This document shows positions 1 to 9,356 of a DNA stretch of 64,000 bases, piece by piece; positions within the stretch are counted from its first letter, which is position 1, and the number at the start of each line of letters is the position of its first letter. The stretch covers positions 2,232,001-2,296,000 of the forward strand of contig OZ345352.1 of NCBI GenBank assembly GCA_977006965.1, given 5' to 3'. This DNA is from Phymatolithon calcareum (Eukaryota; Rhodophyta; Florideophyceae; Hapalidiales). The notes beneath the pieces are model-generated. The model was not told the DNA's origin, did no database searches, and saw only the letters and a list, made by a program, of their open reading frames with translations. The position numbers and the translations under genes were made by a program.

Positions 1-1890
1 GTTTCCTGCATTAACTTTTGTAACACTTACCCCGACATTGTATATTACTCTTCTCATCGCGGACTGTCTTGTATTGTGCATGTTCAGCATGAGACTGTAC
101 TTTAAGAAAACCGCCCGCAGCTGAAGTGAGCTTGTAATCAAGGCGGGTATCTAATGTGATTTGGCAAGGTGGCAAAAGATCTTTGTTCCCAAGGAGGCTT
201 TTGCCCCAAATTTTTGTTGACCTTTTTGTATGTATAGCGCTCTCAGAGATCGAAGTGACGCCGTCAGCGTTACGGCTGCAACTGAATGGAAAAAGTGAGC
301 TTAGGGAAATTCTTCAATAAATGAGCTTTTCTGCTACTGTACGACTGTTCTGTAACCTGCGCAGAAGTCTGCTGCGCTGTCAGGTATGACATAAATTTCC
401 CCGTGGAGAACGGCATGATGGGCAGTGTGGCTAGAAGGGAATGAAAGGGAAGCCGTCGTTCCTTCTATGCTCATCTTTTTGCCGTTCGCCGTCTGAACTT
501 GAATTCAATGAGTGCCAACTTCCTCTCTTTCGGAGGACTTGAGCCCGGTGTTTGAATGAGGACACCAATTCTATCTCCTTGTACAAAACAAATTTTGCAT
601 AGCTGTTTCGGATTCTTGCTCTCCGTAGCACATGTGCGGTTTCCTAGTACGTACTTCAAAACAATGTTAAGGTATTTTAGTTGCTTTGGCACTAATTGCA
701 CTGTGTCCTTCTGGAGATTTTGCGCATGGCTTTCCCTTTCTGCCATGCTCCGTATCGGCGAGAATAGTAGAAAATTCGCGTCTTTTACTGTATGCGACAA
801 ATGTCGCGAGCCAGTCAAATAACTCCACTCCCTTCTGGACAATCGACCCACACCGGAGGTTAATTCAGTAGTACTGAATGACTTAAGGGCGAATCTCGCG
901 CGCGCCTAACATGTCGTTGAGAGTTATTCAGTGTAACAGGAGCGACATGGAAGGAGGAAGCGGCGGAACTTTGAGGTGCTGTCCAGGTGCTGTCCAGGTG
1001 CTGGAGTTGCTGGATGTGCTGCAATCGAGAAACTCTTTTTCAACGCACGATATCAGCATAGCAACCAGATTATGATGGTGATGGTTCCAGATGCGTCATT
1101 TTGCGTGGAATCTTCATACGAGTGCCATTTCGCTCAATAGGATCGACTTACCTCCTGATGCGTGTCTTTGTCCGCTCGTTTGCCCTATGGAGGTGGAATT
1201 CCAACTACAGTAGAAAAACAGAGCCCCGCGACAGCACGATTAGTGTACGCACGCAGTGATTATGACCACTCGATAGACATATCGGACATGCTTTTCGACG
1301 GCAAATGACAGAGAGGATCGCAGAAGCATCAGCAGCGGCAGTGAATTGAAGAATTGGGAGCTGGCTGCGGCATTTTTTGTCGCAGCAGTTGGACCCCCTT
1401 TGAATTGTGGATAACTAATATTCTCAATTTAGAAAATCAGAGGGGAACACTATTGCACAACCTCTCGTAGCATTTGTGGAATGCTAACACTAAAAAATCA
1501 GCAGAATGATTTTGCTTACATTGTCGCAAAATTAGTTATTCTCTCCGTATTTCAAGTGACGTGTGAAATTAGGACAGCCTTGAATGTTCTACCATGCAAA
1601 GTTGGGCTAAAACTTACATGTCCGTACGTTTCGTGGAATTTATAGAATTTTACGTAAATTAATGATTGGGTGTTGAGCAGGGGTGCACAAAAACCATGCA
1701 TACCGAAAAACGTTCAAACCAAATTATCCGTAAGTCACTACATACTGTCCTGCGGCGCTGGATAGTCCACATTTGGGAAACAAGGGACTTTTTGCTGCAC
1801 TCCGGCAACAAGGTTTCATGTTTCCATGGGCGTGTCATAATGACAACAGTTGCACTCAACGGATGTTTCACTTGTTTCCAATTCCAGCCT
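1..1890. other. No recognisable gene
   Basis: Only short unsupported reading frames are present. Around 980-1020 there is a short imperfect tandem repeat of GGTGCTGTCCA. No transposon end, RNA gene or conserved protein motif was recognised. The last 150 bases are the upstream region of the proline-rich gene L1. Confidence 0.4.
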
Positions 1891-2018
1891 TCATGTGCAT
1901 AAGAATCGCGTTCTCTCTCCGACCAACTAATCACCTCTCGACCATCGTTCCTTCTCACCCGTTGCGGCAGCACCCATCATCCTGCTCTCACTCTCTCAAA
2001 CTCCCTTTTGCTCCAAAA

Positions 2019-2246
2019 ATGCAGCGTCCACCGCACTTGCCGCGCATGCGGCCGTTACCCTCGCCATATATTCCACCTATGAATATCGCACTCCCACCCG
2101 CCATTCCTGGCCCAAACGCGCAAATGATGGAACCACCACTGCTTGACCCTGCACCAATGCCGATACAGAACATCCCAATATTAGAACCGATTCTCCCGCC
2201 CTCTGTGTATGACGTTGGCATGTTATCTCACGGCCAGTTGCACTAA
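2019..2246 (+). CDS. Proline-rich small protein, family member L1 (75 aa)
   Basis: The frame opens at the first ATG after a pyrimidine-rich leader and encodes 75 residues rich in Pro, Met and Ile. Residues 11-21 read RPLPSPYIPPM, a clear relative of the RPLPSPPVPPM core of L3 and L4. The N-terminal part is shorter than in those 48-residue members, and a roughly 40-residue proline-rich C-terminal extension is unique to L1. No signal peptide or membrane segment is visible. Upstream, TCATGTG (1891-1897) matches the shared promoter box, but the position 8 bases downstream reads TCGCG instead of TATAA. Function is unknown. The core is reminiscent of SH3-binding RxLPxxP peptides, but L1 lacks the final Pro of that pattern. 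It is either a divergent functional paralog or a decaying one. Confidence 0.55.
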   Translation: MQRPPHLPRMRPLPSPYIPPMNIALPPAIPGPNAQMMEPPLLDPAPMPIQNIPILEPILPPSVYDVGMLSHGQLH

Positions 2247-2639
2247 TTCTGCTAACAGCCTCCGCAAATTAGTCTAACTATGGTCTTGCGTGTGCTGCGA
2301 AAGTCCATCTTTTATGACGCGGGCGACAAAGTATTTTTGGCGACTCGTCCCCGCTGACAGGGACTATGCAGAGGATTTTCGTTGTTGCCATTGGGGTCTC
2401 AAACTCCAATGGCGATTTCTGAAAGGCTTGTCACCACTGAAACTTTTCGTACCGCTTGCTGCTCATGTTCATGAGCCGTATACTTTTTGAAACCCAATAT
2501 TCCTGTATCATCACTTCATGCTGCCATTTTTGCGCCAATTTGTACTCATGCGATGGCAAGCCATGTTCTAGAGTTGGCCACAGTGTACAACAGAAAATGT
2601 ACCAGATGTATTCTTCCTACTTTGAACAGCCTCTGCTCA
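2247..2639. other. No recognisable gene
   Basis: This is the downstream flank of L1. Small frames on both strands show no recognisable motif. Confidence 0.35.
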
Positions 2640-2768
2640 AGCGCTGGTAACTTGTAAATTAAATTCTACCTTCTTTGTCTTCTTCGATTAGCACTAGGAA
2701 ACTTGCCCCAAGCATCAGCAGATGCGTTGGTAACTTTTAAATAAAAATATACCTTTCTTCTTCTTCGG
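2640..2768 (+). mobile_element. Two LINE-A 3' tails, head to tail
   Basis: Bases 2688-2768 match the last 80 bases of the LINE-A copy at 6250-8430: the GCATCAGCAGATGCGTTGG stretch, then AACTTTTAAATAAA, then a TTC tail. Immediately upstream, 2640-2687 is a more degraded copy of the same end (GCTGGTAACTTGTAAATTAAA, then a TTC-rich tail). Both are severely 5'-truncated and non-coding. The arrangement means either two insertions at the same spot or a tail duplication. Confidence 0.7.
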
Positions 2769-2929
2769 TAAGCATTGCCATCAAAGCAGGAGTTTTGACA
2801 AACGCCCTACAGTCTGACTAATATACAGAGAAGGTTCCCTAAGGCGCTACGCGCAAGAGCGTAGCTCTTCTCTTATGCTTGGTCATCTTTTGGAGCCCTT
2901 AGCATGTACTTAGTGGAAACAACGAAGGA

Positions 2930-3345
2930 TTTTGAGTTCTCTAAAGGAATTTGACGACTTCAGAAAGCCTAACAAGAATCGGAAGAAGGAGCAGTATCTA
3001 AGAAGTACCGAAGAAGAGAAATAATCGAGGAAATGGCACAGGAAGAAAAAGAAGATCACTGCTGATCTCCATTGAATCGACCAACTACAAGGGATCATCT
3101 GCATAAGGGACAGGACGACAAGGCTCAGATGTCTGAAGTTGATGTTTAATCGAGCGCCACTGTGGAGGAGTAGTTTGATAGCACAGCGGTGCTTGAACTG
3201 GCTGTGCTCCAACGCATTGTTATCATCATTGCAGATAGGCCCTCAAGCGAACGAGACACGGCACACGGATGTAGCCGTGCAGAGATGCGCGAGTACCCAT
3301 GAAGAATCTCGTACAGGAACATCTTACAGGCCCCCTAGATGTTGA
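2930..3345 (+). pseudogene. Degraded LINE-D reverse transcriptase C-terminus
   Basis: Conceptual translation shows IRDRTTRLRCL followed by FNRAPLWRSS, matching the C-terminal part of LINE-D copies elsewhere in the window (RTTRLRCLRLTFNRAPLWRKS). The frame is broken by stops and frameshifts. A GTTACTCC-type 3' region near 3455 may be the rest of the 3' UTR. It is an old, inactive fragment of the clade whose better copies lie at 14.1, 22.6 and 44.3 kb. Confidence 0.6.
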
Positions 3346-3600
3346 GTAACTACATGTGTAGCTCAGATATCTTGCAATTAAAGAAATAAAGAATCAAGAA
3401 GGTCAGGAGTGACCAAACTACGCCACATTAGAATACTGTTCGAAAAAGCAAGCCCCGTTACTCCTATGAGGCGTTGAGCCTCGAAGATGCTCCTAAGCAA
3501 GACATAATGTTAGATCTCGCCCGACTGCTTCCCGTGTGTATTGGCGCTTACCACTATGCGGCGAAATCCATATACCCTTCGCGGAACGAAATGTAATTCT

Positions 3601-3665
3601 TGCCTGTGACAGGATTCGAACTGGCGACCTCACAGCTCTGCCTGTATCATACTGAAATATGCGCA
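3601..3665 (-). other. tRNA-like B-box fragment (weak)
   Basis: On the minus strand the segment reads GAGGTCGCCAGTTCGAATCC. GTTCGAATC fits an RNA polymerase III B box / T-loop, followed by a CAGGCA-type acceptor-like end. The T-stem does not pair well and no convincing A box or cloverleaf can be built, so this is not a tRNA gene. It could be a tRNA-derived SINE remnant or chance. Confidence 0.2.
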
Positions 3666-3739
3666 CAGGGGAGATATTTGCAGACCAAAGAAAGTCGAAC
3701 TTACGTGCTCAACCCAATTAGGGCAAGGCGATAGTATTG

Positions 3740-3950
3740 CTCGATCTTTCTTTCTCTCTACATTACATGACTGCCTTACTGGTTGTAGAATCAGCTCTCA
3801 ATACCTTACTTAGAAGACAGTACTCAAACCATGAGTATCAACTTGGAGTTCAGAAAGGCAAGAGTGCCGAAACAGCCATACTCCGAGCAATGGAGCTGCA
3901 GCGGAAAGGTTGCAGGTGCATCACAGTCCTCAGTCTCAAAGCCGCATAAG
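3740..3950 (+). pseudogene. LINE reverse transcriptase fragment
   Basis: The frame contains YQLGVQKGKSAETAILRA and ITVLSLKAA. These correspond to the GFQKGKS finger region and the first catalytic block (AVLDLKAAYD) of the LINE-A/C/D transcriptases. The frame stops just before the expected YD, and in the V-L-[S]-L-K-A-A block the first catalytic Asp is replaced by Ser. The fragment ends close to the left target duplication of the DNA element at 4008, so that element inserted next to an already dead LINE. Confidence 0.6.
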
Positions 3951-4022
3951 CAGGATTCGTCCCAATTCAATTTTTCGTTATTGCTTCCATCGGAGGAATT
4001 AGGCAATGGCTAAATATTTTCC

Positions 4023-4170
4023 CTGTCACTAATTTGCACGTCTGTGTCACTAAATTAAAAAAGAGCACGTCAGTGTCACTAATATGAAAAACAGCACTTC
4101 AGTATCACTATTCTAAGAAACGATAGCTCAGTGTCACTAATCCTAAAAACCGCTCTTCTGTGTCACTAAA
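4023..4170 (+). repeat. Left subterminal array, 29-bp tandem repeat
   Basis: Units start at 4044, 4073, 4102, 4131 and 4160, exactly 29 bases apart, each beginning GTGTCACTAA or a one-base variant. A shorter partial unit precedes them. The first 10 bases and the central A-rich stretch are conserved, while the last third drifts. In the DNA element these could be transposase-binding sites. Confidence 0.85.
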
Positions 4171-4336
4171 AGCAATTCAATAAGACACAATTATACTCTT
4201 CGGGAAAAGTTTTGGAAAACTTTTTCGCAACTGCTATCGGTATGAAGCTGGTCGAGGTGTACGTTAACCACTGGTACAGCTTGCCATTCTATAGCACCTT
4301 AATTTAGCTGGAGCTCAAGGTTTCATCGGGAATATT

Positions 4337-4376
4337 CTGCTCCATAAAACTGCAGGCCTTCAGTTTTATGGAGCAG
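4337..4376. repeat. Perfect 16-bp palindrome at the centre of the DNA element
   Basis: CTGCTCCATAAAACTG (4337-4352) and its exact complement (4361-4376) surround an 8-base loop. Imperfect pairing continues outward over roughly 4311-4400 (GAGCTCAAGG paired with CTTGAGCT), so the core could form a long cruciform. This suggests a fold-back ancestry for the whole element. Confidence 0.85.
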
Positions 4377-4734
4377 ATCATTCCCGAGGAAAACTTGAGC
4401 TTATTGCATTAAGTTGACCGTTCAGAGCCATTTATCATGCCTGCGATTTTGGTAGAGCTCTGCCATTGACCACAGAACACTACTGCAAAAATTTCTCTTT
4501 GGCCCGATTTATCCACGTTATGGGCCAATCCGACTTTGTCAGACCGTTACAAAGGAAAACAATGCCACCCAATGAGTATCATATAGATTCTGAAAACCTT
4601 GTGCACAGCACCTGGAGCTTGCGAAACGTGGACTTGGCAACGAGTATTATTCCTTGCCAAATTTTTACAAGATGAAAAGACTTTGCAATAATTATTTCCC
4701 GAAAATTGTACATTTCTAGCTTGTTCTGTAATTT

Positions 4735-4915
4735 TTAGTGACATGGTCGATTCGTTTGGAAGATTAGTGACATTGAGATGCCATTTTTGGAAAATAGTGA
4801 CACCAAGGCACTGTTTTGCAGATTAGTGACACTGACGCGTCATTTTGCAAAATAGTGACACTGAAATGTCTTTTTCCCGATTAGTGACACAGACGCGAGA
4901 ATTAGTGACACTGAA
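4735..4915 (-). repeat. Right subterminal array, inverted 29-bp repeat
   Basis: Units begin [AT]TAGTGAC at 4735, 4764, 4794, 4823, 4852, 4881 and 4902. Spacings are 29, 30, 29, 29, 29 and 21. TTAGTGACAC is the complement of the GTGTCACTAA core of the left array, so the two arrays face each other across the element. Confidence 0.85.
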
Positions 4916-4936
4916 AATATGCGTCCATTAGGCAAT

Positions 4937-5099
4937 CAGTAACAATAGGATTTTTCGAATGCATTAGAAATTTCAATTGAAGTACTTCGCGCAATACCTT
5001 TTGCAACTGATGTACATCTCGCAATACCTTTTGCTATTAGGATTCTGCGAGAAATATTAGGCGCAGCACACCACTTCTTTCTTTAATGCAGAATGCGTT
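4937..5099. other. Short spacer with direct repeat
   Basis: CGCAATACCTTTTGC occurs twice about 30 bases apart (near 4988 and 5018). A 14-bp palindrome GCGTTAATTAACGC sits at 5095-5108, near the presumed 3' end of LINE-B. Confidence 0.4.
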
Positions 5100-6249
5100 A
5101 ATTAACGCCAGAACTAACCCTAGAGTAAGTTCTCCTTGTTCAAATATTGGAGTATCTCTACGGGTCTCTCCCTGCACAGATTTTCTACCGTTTTGTCTCG
5201 CACTCTTCCGATGAATTTTCGTCGAGAGGCAGTCCTCCTAGAACAGCGTAGGATGAGGTGCTCCACTGTCTCCTTGACGACATACGGGCATATCTTGCGT
5301 ACTGGGTCGTAGAGAAGCTGTTCATTCTCGCTGTGTCCATGGTGAAAGCTTGCCACAATAGGGCTGCAGTTCACTATGAACTGGTGAAGTACCACCTCTG
5401 CACGTCTCTGCGAGATGTGCAGATGTTTCGGAAGCGTAGGAAGGGTCACTGGTTTGCTTCTACAGGGCGGCTTGATGATGGATCGTGCCGCTTCCAAAGT
5501 GAGAGGTATCGCTTGGTGCAACGCCAGACTCGATTCCGAAATTCCCCGTCGCGCAAGTTCATCAGCAGCCTCGTTCTTCGCGACGTCGCAGTGACTCGGT
5601 ATCCAAACACACTCTATCTGAATCTCGCGTGAAAATAACCGTTCCATAAGGTTCCATAGATTCCGGACCATGTCACTAAACATCCGCGTTTGTCCGTTGA
5701 GCGCGTCTATGCAGCTACGGCTGTGATAGTGCTGCCGCGGGAAAGTTGTAGCGTTAACGTTGCTTGGAAGGCCTGTACAGCGGCAAATGCCTCCGCGTCA
5801 AATGAAGAGCCGACAGCCCCAACGGCCAGCGCTTCTTCCATAACAGTTTCTTCGCCGCGCAAAATCAGAATCCCAGCTCCGCCGACCTGGAATGGGATTG
5901 TACGATAAATGTCGAGTGTGTCACCGTCTTCGTCGCACACGGTAACGCGTTGTTTCGAGGCGGTCGGCGTCGTGGAGTATGCATGCTCGTCTCCGTCTTC
6001 GTAGGCCAAGAGGATGTCCGGGGGACTCCCGTGTCGAGACTCAAAACGTTTCGCTGCTTCGTGGTTCTGGTATTGAGAGGGACTGAATTTGCTCAACGTC
6101 GCAGTATACCAACCTTGATCCCATTTCACGGAGACTCGTTCTCCATGATTCAGGTCGCAGACAAATTCATGTGGTACTTTTCCGACACTTCCGTCCGTCC
6201 ATATTTCGATATCGGCTGGTTATGCTGCCTTTCGCTCTAGAAGAAAAGC
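5100..6249 (-). pseudogene. LINE-B RNase H domain with an inserted Tudor/Agenet-like segment
   Basis: Read on the minus strand, the region starts with IEIWTDGSVG, the first strand and catalytic Asp of a LINE RNase H. It resumes with VGGAGILILRGEE and SFDAEAFAAV (catalytic Glu) and later has VWIPSHCDVAKNEAADELARRG, the last catalytic block. About 85 residues separate TDGS from GGAG, where most RNase H domains have a short hairpin. This insert contains GERVSVKWDQGWYTATL and LLAYEDGDEHAYS, the pattern of Tudor/Agenet-type readers. A frameshift lies near 5705, and the third catalytic Asp appears to be His (YHSRSC). A stop also lies just before PADIEIW. The C-terminus carries a decayed zinc-finger-like ETVEHLILRC. 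It is contiguous with 8445-9356 before LINE-A inserted. Inactive. Confidence 0.7.
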
Positions 6250-8430
6250 AAACGATTCCTGGATGACCTGGACCAGCTCCCAGCAGCAGCAGCCCTTGAG
6301 AAGATGTCCAAACTGGCAAGAACTCTCTCTAGGCGAAAGACCGAAAATGTCAAGCAAGGAAGTACGCTCTCACCTGCACTGTTCCTTGCCCACCTCTCAA
6401 GCCTCTGTTGCTCCGAGGAAGGATGGAGCGGAGATACCAAATCGTTTGCCCCCCCTTGGACATTCCGCAGCGACATAGAAGCGGCTATCAGGGATAGTCC
6501 AATTGGTAAGGCCCCTGGATGGGACAAAATACAAACCGAAATTTTGAAACTGGACCCAGTCCTAAGCACAAGAGTACTATTTGCGATTTGGGAAGCTTGT
6601 GGCCGATTGCAAACCACACCCTTGGCATGGAGAACAGCGGAAATTTTACCTATCTACAAGGATGGAGATACAGCACTGCCGACGAGCTACCGCCCAATCT
6701 CCCTCCTAAGGCACATGAGGAAGATAATCGAAATGGCACTAGACAAGATGATCAGAAGGAAATACAAGTTCCATATATCACAGCTGGGGTTCCAGAAAGG
6801 AAAGGGCACTGATTTGGCGCTTCTTCATGCTGAAGCCCTCCGACAATCAGGCCACAGGTGCGTGGCAGTCTTAGATCTTAAAGCTGCCTACGACTCCGTC
6901 CCAAGGAATAAGCTTGCAGAGAGAATAAGGAAGGTGCTGGAACCAGAGATCGCCGAAATGGTTATTCCATTTCTGGATCCCTCATTCATACAGACGAGAG
7001 ACGACGAGGATTCCGTGTGGTACACCATTGACAGAGGCGTTCCTCAGGGGTCCCCTCTCAGTCCGTGCCTGTATAATATCTTCATGGACACGTTTGCCGT
7101 TGCGCTAGACTCCATTCCGAAGAATATCACAAACGAGCCCTCCAAAATGTTTGCAGACGATGTGAAATTTTCCGCAAAATCAGTGGAAGGCCTCCAAATT
7201 ATCCTTGATTTAGCCTCGAAGTGGGCACAGAGAAACGGTATGGTGTGGAACACCAAGAAAAGCGTAATCCTTTGGACCAAGGATACGGCAGGTCACAGCT
7301 TCCGGCTCTCAGCGCGGCGGCTAAAGACTCTCCGGGAGGTAAAATACCTCGGGGTAACACTAACGGAACAGGGAGTCTCAGACACCAAACTGACAGACAG
7401 GATCAAGAAATCCAAAAATGTGCTTGGGTATCTCCGACGGCTGGGCGTGTTTACTAATAGTGTCCATCCCGCGAGGGCGATTAGGCTGTACAGATCGCTT
7501 GTGCAGTCAAGATGGGAATATGCCCTTCACCTCTCACCTTGGACCGCGAAGGTGGCCTCGGAAGTCAGGAAGGTTGAATCTATGTTTTTCGGGCAAATCC
7601 TTGGGAAACCAGGAAAAAGAAGCTTGGACAGGTGCAGGGCCATGTGCCGAATACTCCAACCCAAGGTAAGAAGAGACGTCCTTGCAAGACGATTTGTGCA
7701 GAGATTGATAAGAAGACGCGATGCGCTGATATCTGGTCCAACAACAGAGATCGCGAACAAGGAACGTCAAGAAGCGCAGAGAGATATTGTCCATGCGAAA
7801 GTGAATGGTTTCCTGTGCGAAGCAGCAAACGAAACGATAGCTACGACAAACATCAAGAAATACCAAAGAAACAAGATACTGGAGGCCGCAGAGGATGCGG
7901 AAAAGTCGAAAAAACGACCTATACCGCACGCGAAAGAGTCGTTACTGCCGCACCTTCTCTTCAAGTCAAGGAGACATAGAACACTTGCCATCAAGTGGTC
8001 ATTTGTAATGTTCCCTCCAATGAGCACCTCTACCCTTATCGAACTCACCGGCCAATGTGGAAAAGATGCCATCGAAGACGTGATAAATGGCCTTGCAAAG
8101 GACAGACTCTCCAAAGAAGACAGCGCCTGGACTAAGAGAGCACTCGACGAGCTCCTAACCATGTTACAGGCTGTGGACAAGTAAGGACTACCCGCAAATT
8201 GAAATTACAGCGTGCCACAGGACAGGGGAGTAACTTACCCCCTCGAGGTCCCGAAGGAGACCAGAGGTGGGGTTTTGTAGTCCACTGAGTCGTGTCACAC
8301 CAACAAGAAAAGAAAACCCCTTCAGGACAGAATCTAGCCAAAACCCCTTGGCCTTAGGAAAGTTGCCCCGAGCGTCAGCAGATGCGTTGGTAACTTTTAA
8401 ATAAAAATCTACCTTTCTTCTTCTTCTTCT
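6250..8430 (+). mobile_element. LINE-A, young 5'-truncated copy with (TTC)n tail
   Basis: The element is bounded by a perfect 14-bp target duplication TCTAGAAGAAAAGC (6236-6249 and 8431-8444). Its 3' end carries AACTTTTAAATAAA and terminates in a TTC microsatellite. There is no endonuclease domain, and the sequence begins in the linker that would precede the reverse transcriptase, so the copy is 5'-truncated as expected for target-primed reverse transcription. It sits inside LINE-B in the opposite orientation and is younger than it. Relatives lie at 2.7, 17.1, 20.4, 24.3, 25.1, 31.0, 47.6 and 60.8 kb. Confidence 0.9.
6304..8184 (+). CDS. LINE-A reverse transcriptase (626 aa, N-terminally partial)
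   Basis: The uninterrupted frame encodes a non-LTR reverse transcriptase. Visible blocks in order: SYRPISLLRH (about 128-137), LGFQKGKG (161-168), AVLDLKAAYDSVP with the first catalytic Asp (188-200), GVPQGSPLSPCLYNIF (245-260), FADDV with the two catalytic Asp (283-287), and KYLGV (347-351). A basic C-terminal region of about 270 residues follows and contains no RNase H. The ATG used is the first internal one. The natural protein began upstream of the truncation, and the open frame extends above this ATG towards the insertion point. The enzyme would copy its own RNA at a nicked chromosomal site. The lack of stops makes it the best preserved LINE frame here, but without an endonuclease the copy cannot move alone. 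Confidence 0.85.
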   Translation: MSKLARTLSRRKTENVKQGSTLSPALFLAHLSSLCCSEEGWSGDTKSFAPPWTFRSDIEAAIRDSPIGKAPGWDKIQTEILKLDPVLSTRVLFAIWEACGRLQTTPLAWRTAEILPIYKDGDTALPTSYRPISLLRHMRKIIEMALDKMIRRKYKFHISQLGFQKGKGTDLALLHAEALRQSGHRCVAVLDLKAAYDSVPRNKLAERIRKVLEPEIAEMVIPFLDPSFIQTRDDEDSVWYTIDRGVPQGSPLSPCLYNIFMDTFAVALDSIPKNITNEPSKMFADDVKFSAKSVEGLQIILDLASKWAQRNGMVWNTKKSVILWTKDTAGHSFRLSARRLKTLREVKYLGVTLTEQGVSDTKLTDRIKKSKNVLGYLRRLGVFTNSVHPARAIRLYRSLVQSRWEYALHLSPWTAKVASEVRKVESMFFGQILGKPGKRSLDRCRAMCRILQPKVRRDVLARRFVQRLIRRRDALISGPTTEIANKERQEAQRDIVHAKVNGFLCEAANETIATTNIKKYQRNKILEAAEDAEKSKKRPIPHAKESLLPHLLFKSRRHRTLAIKWSFVMFPPMSTSTLIELTGQCGKDAIEDVINGLAKDRLSKEDSAWTKRALDELLTMLQAVDK

Positions 8431-9356
8431 TCTAGAAGAAAAGCTTCTGTCGCGGTACGCTTCTCCTCTGGATCATCCTTCGCCGAAACAGGAGTCGCGA
8501 AGGTTGAAATCCTGTTACTTGAGCCGTCCTTATGAATTGGTGGTTGGTTCCTATTACGGGGGAGGGCAAGGATCCATTTCTCCGCCAGATGGTAGGTGCT
8601 CGAGTCCCTCCACGACCCTACGTTGCGTCTAGAGTTCAACATATTTGTCCGGCTTGTGCGAGCCACAGGAGTGTCCGGTAGAAGTCGAAGTGCTTTGTCC
8701 ATGACAAGAGTAGCTTGCATCTCTCCAATAGCTCGCAGGCTACGCATCCCAGTCAGTGACCGGAGCTTTGCAATTGTCGTAGCTTTCAAACATCCGCTAG
8801 CCGCTCGAGCCGCTTCGTTCCGAGCGACTTCCACTTGCTTGATGTGGACGTCGAAGCCGTGTACAGCGAAAGCTGATGCAACGTATAGCGCAGTTGGCTC
8901 GCAGTAGCTCTTACGGAAAGCTTCCATCGTTGATGATTCCGCGCCCCAAGATGTTCCGCCGAGCGCTCGGATGAGACGGGTCTTGGACCGGAGTTTCTGG
9001 CTCACTTCCCGGCAATGCAATTTGAAGCTCAGTCGTTGGTCGAAATGAACTCCAAGGAACTTGTATGCCGCAACTGCGTCTATTGCCTCGCCATCGATAT
9101 TGACTTCACTGTCAATAATTTCCTGTGGTGAGTGTCCGCCTGCAGAAAATCCTAGCACCTTGCATTTCCGAGCGTTCACTTTGATTCGGCACACCACTTC
9201 GATCTTGAGATCTCTGCTAATCTCCTTGGAGTCACTCTTGAACACAGTCGCTAACTACTTTCGTCATGACAGACTTGACCAATCTCTCAATATTACTGTT
9301 TCCTGCAGTATTGTCACTCAACCCACAACCCTTAAGAGACAACTCATTCAACGTTG
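8431..9356 (-). pseudogene. LINE-B reverse transcriptase C-terminal half
   Basis: The minus-strand frame reads KVNARKCKVLGF and YKFLGVHFDQRLSFKLH, then EPTALYVASAF and EVARNEAARAASG. This is the palm/thumb region typical of I/R1/Jockey-like LINEs that carry a downstream RNase H. The catalytic Asp pair lies upstream of the surviving part. The right end (9357) is cut by a gypsy-family LTR, and the left end (8431-8444) is the LINE-A target duplication. The reading frame runs on into the RNase H at 6249 once LINE-A is set aside. A frameshift lies near 9240. Confidence 0.7.

Larger units (their letters stand above)
4008..4926. mobile_element. Non-autonomous Mutator-like DNA element with inverted 29-bp repeat arrays
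   Basis: The 919-bp element is flanked by a perfect 10-bp direct repeat, ATTAGGCAAT (3998-4007 and 4927-4936). Its ends are imperfect terminal inverted repeats of the form GG, four variable bases, ATATTTTC. Inside each end lies an array of a 29-bp repeat, in opposite orientations on the two sides. The centre holds a strong palindrome. There is no transposase frame, so it would depend on an enzyme supplied elsewhere. A 9-11 bp target duplication and G-starting inverted ends fit the Mutator (MULE) superfamily. Subterminal repeat arrays also recall Foldback-type elements. The structure is seen directly; the superfamily is an inference. Confidence 0.75.

Noticed and set aside
3601-3665. tRNA gene on the minus strand
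   Set aside because: The B-box-like GTTCGAATC is present but the T-stem and the cloverleaf do not pair; kept only as a weak fragment.
4023-4915. Regular 29-bp repeats resembling a CRISPR array
   Set aside because: Repeats are directly tandem without spacers, occur inverted at the two ends of an element with a target duplication, and the context is eukaryotic.
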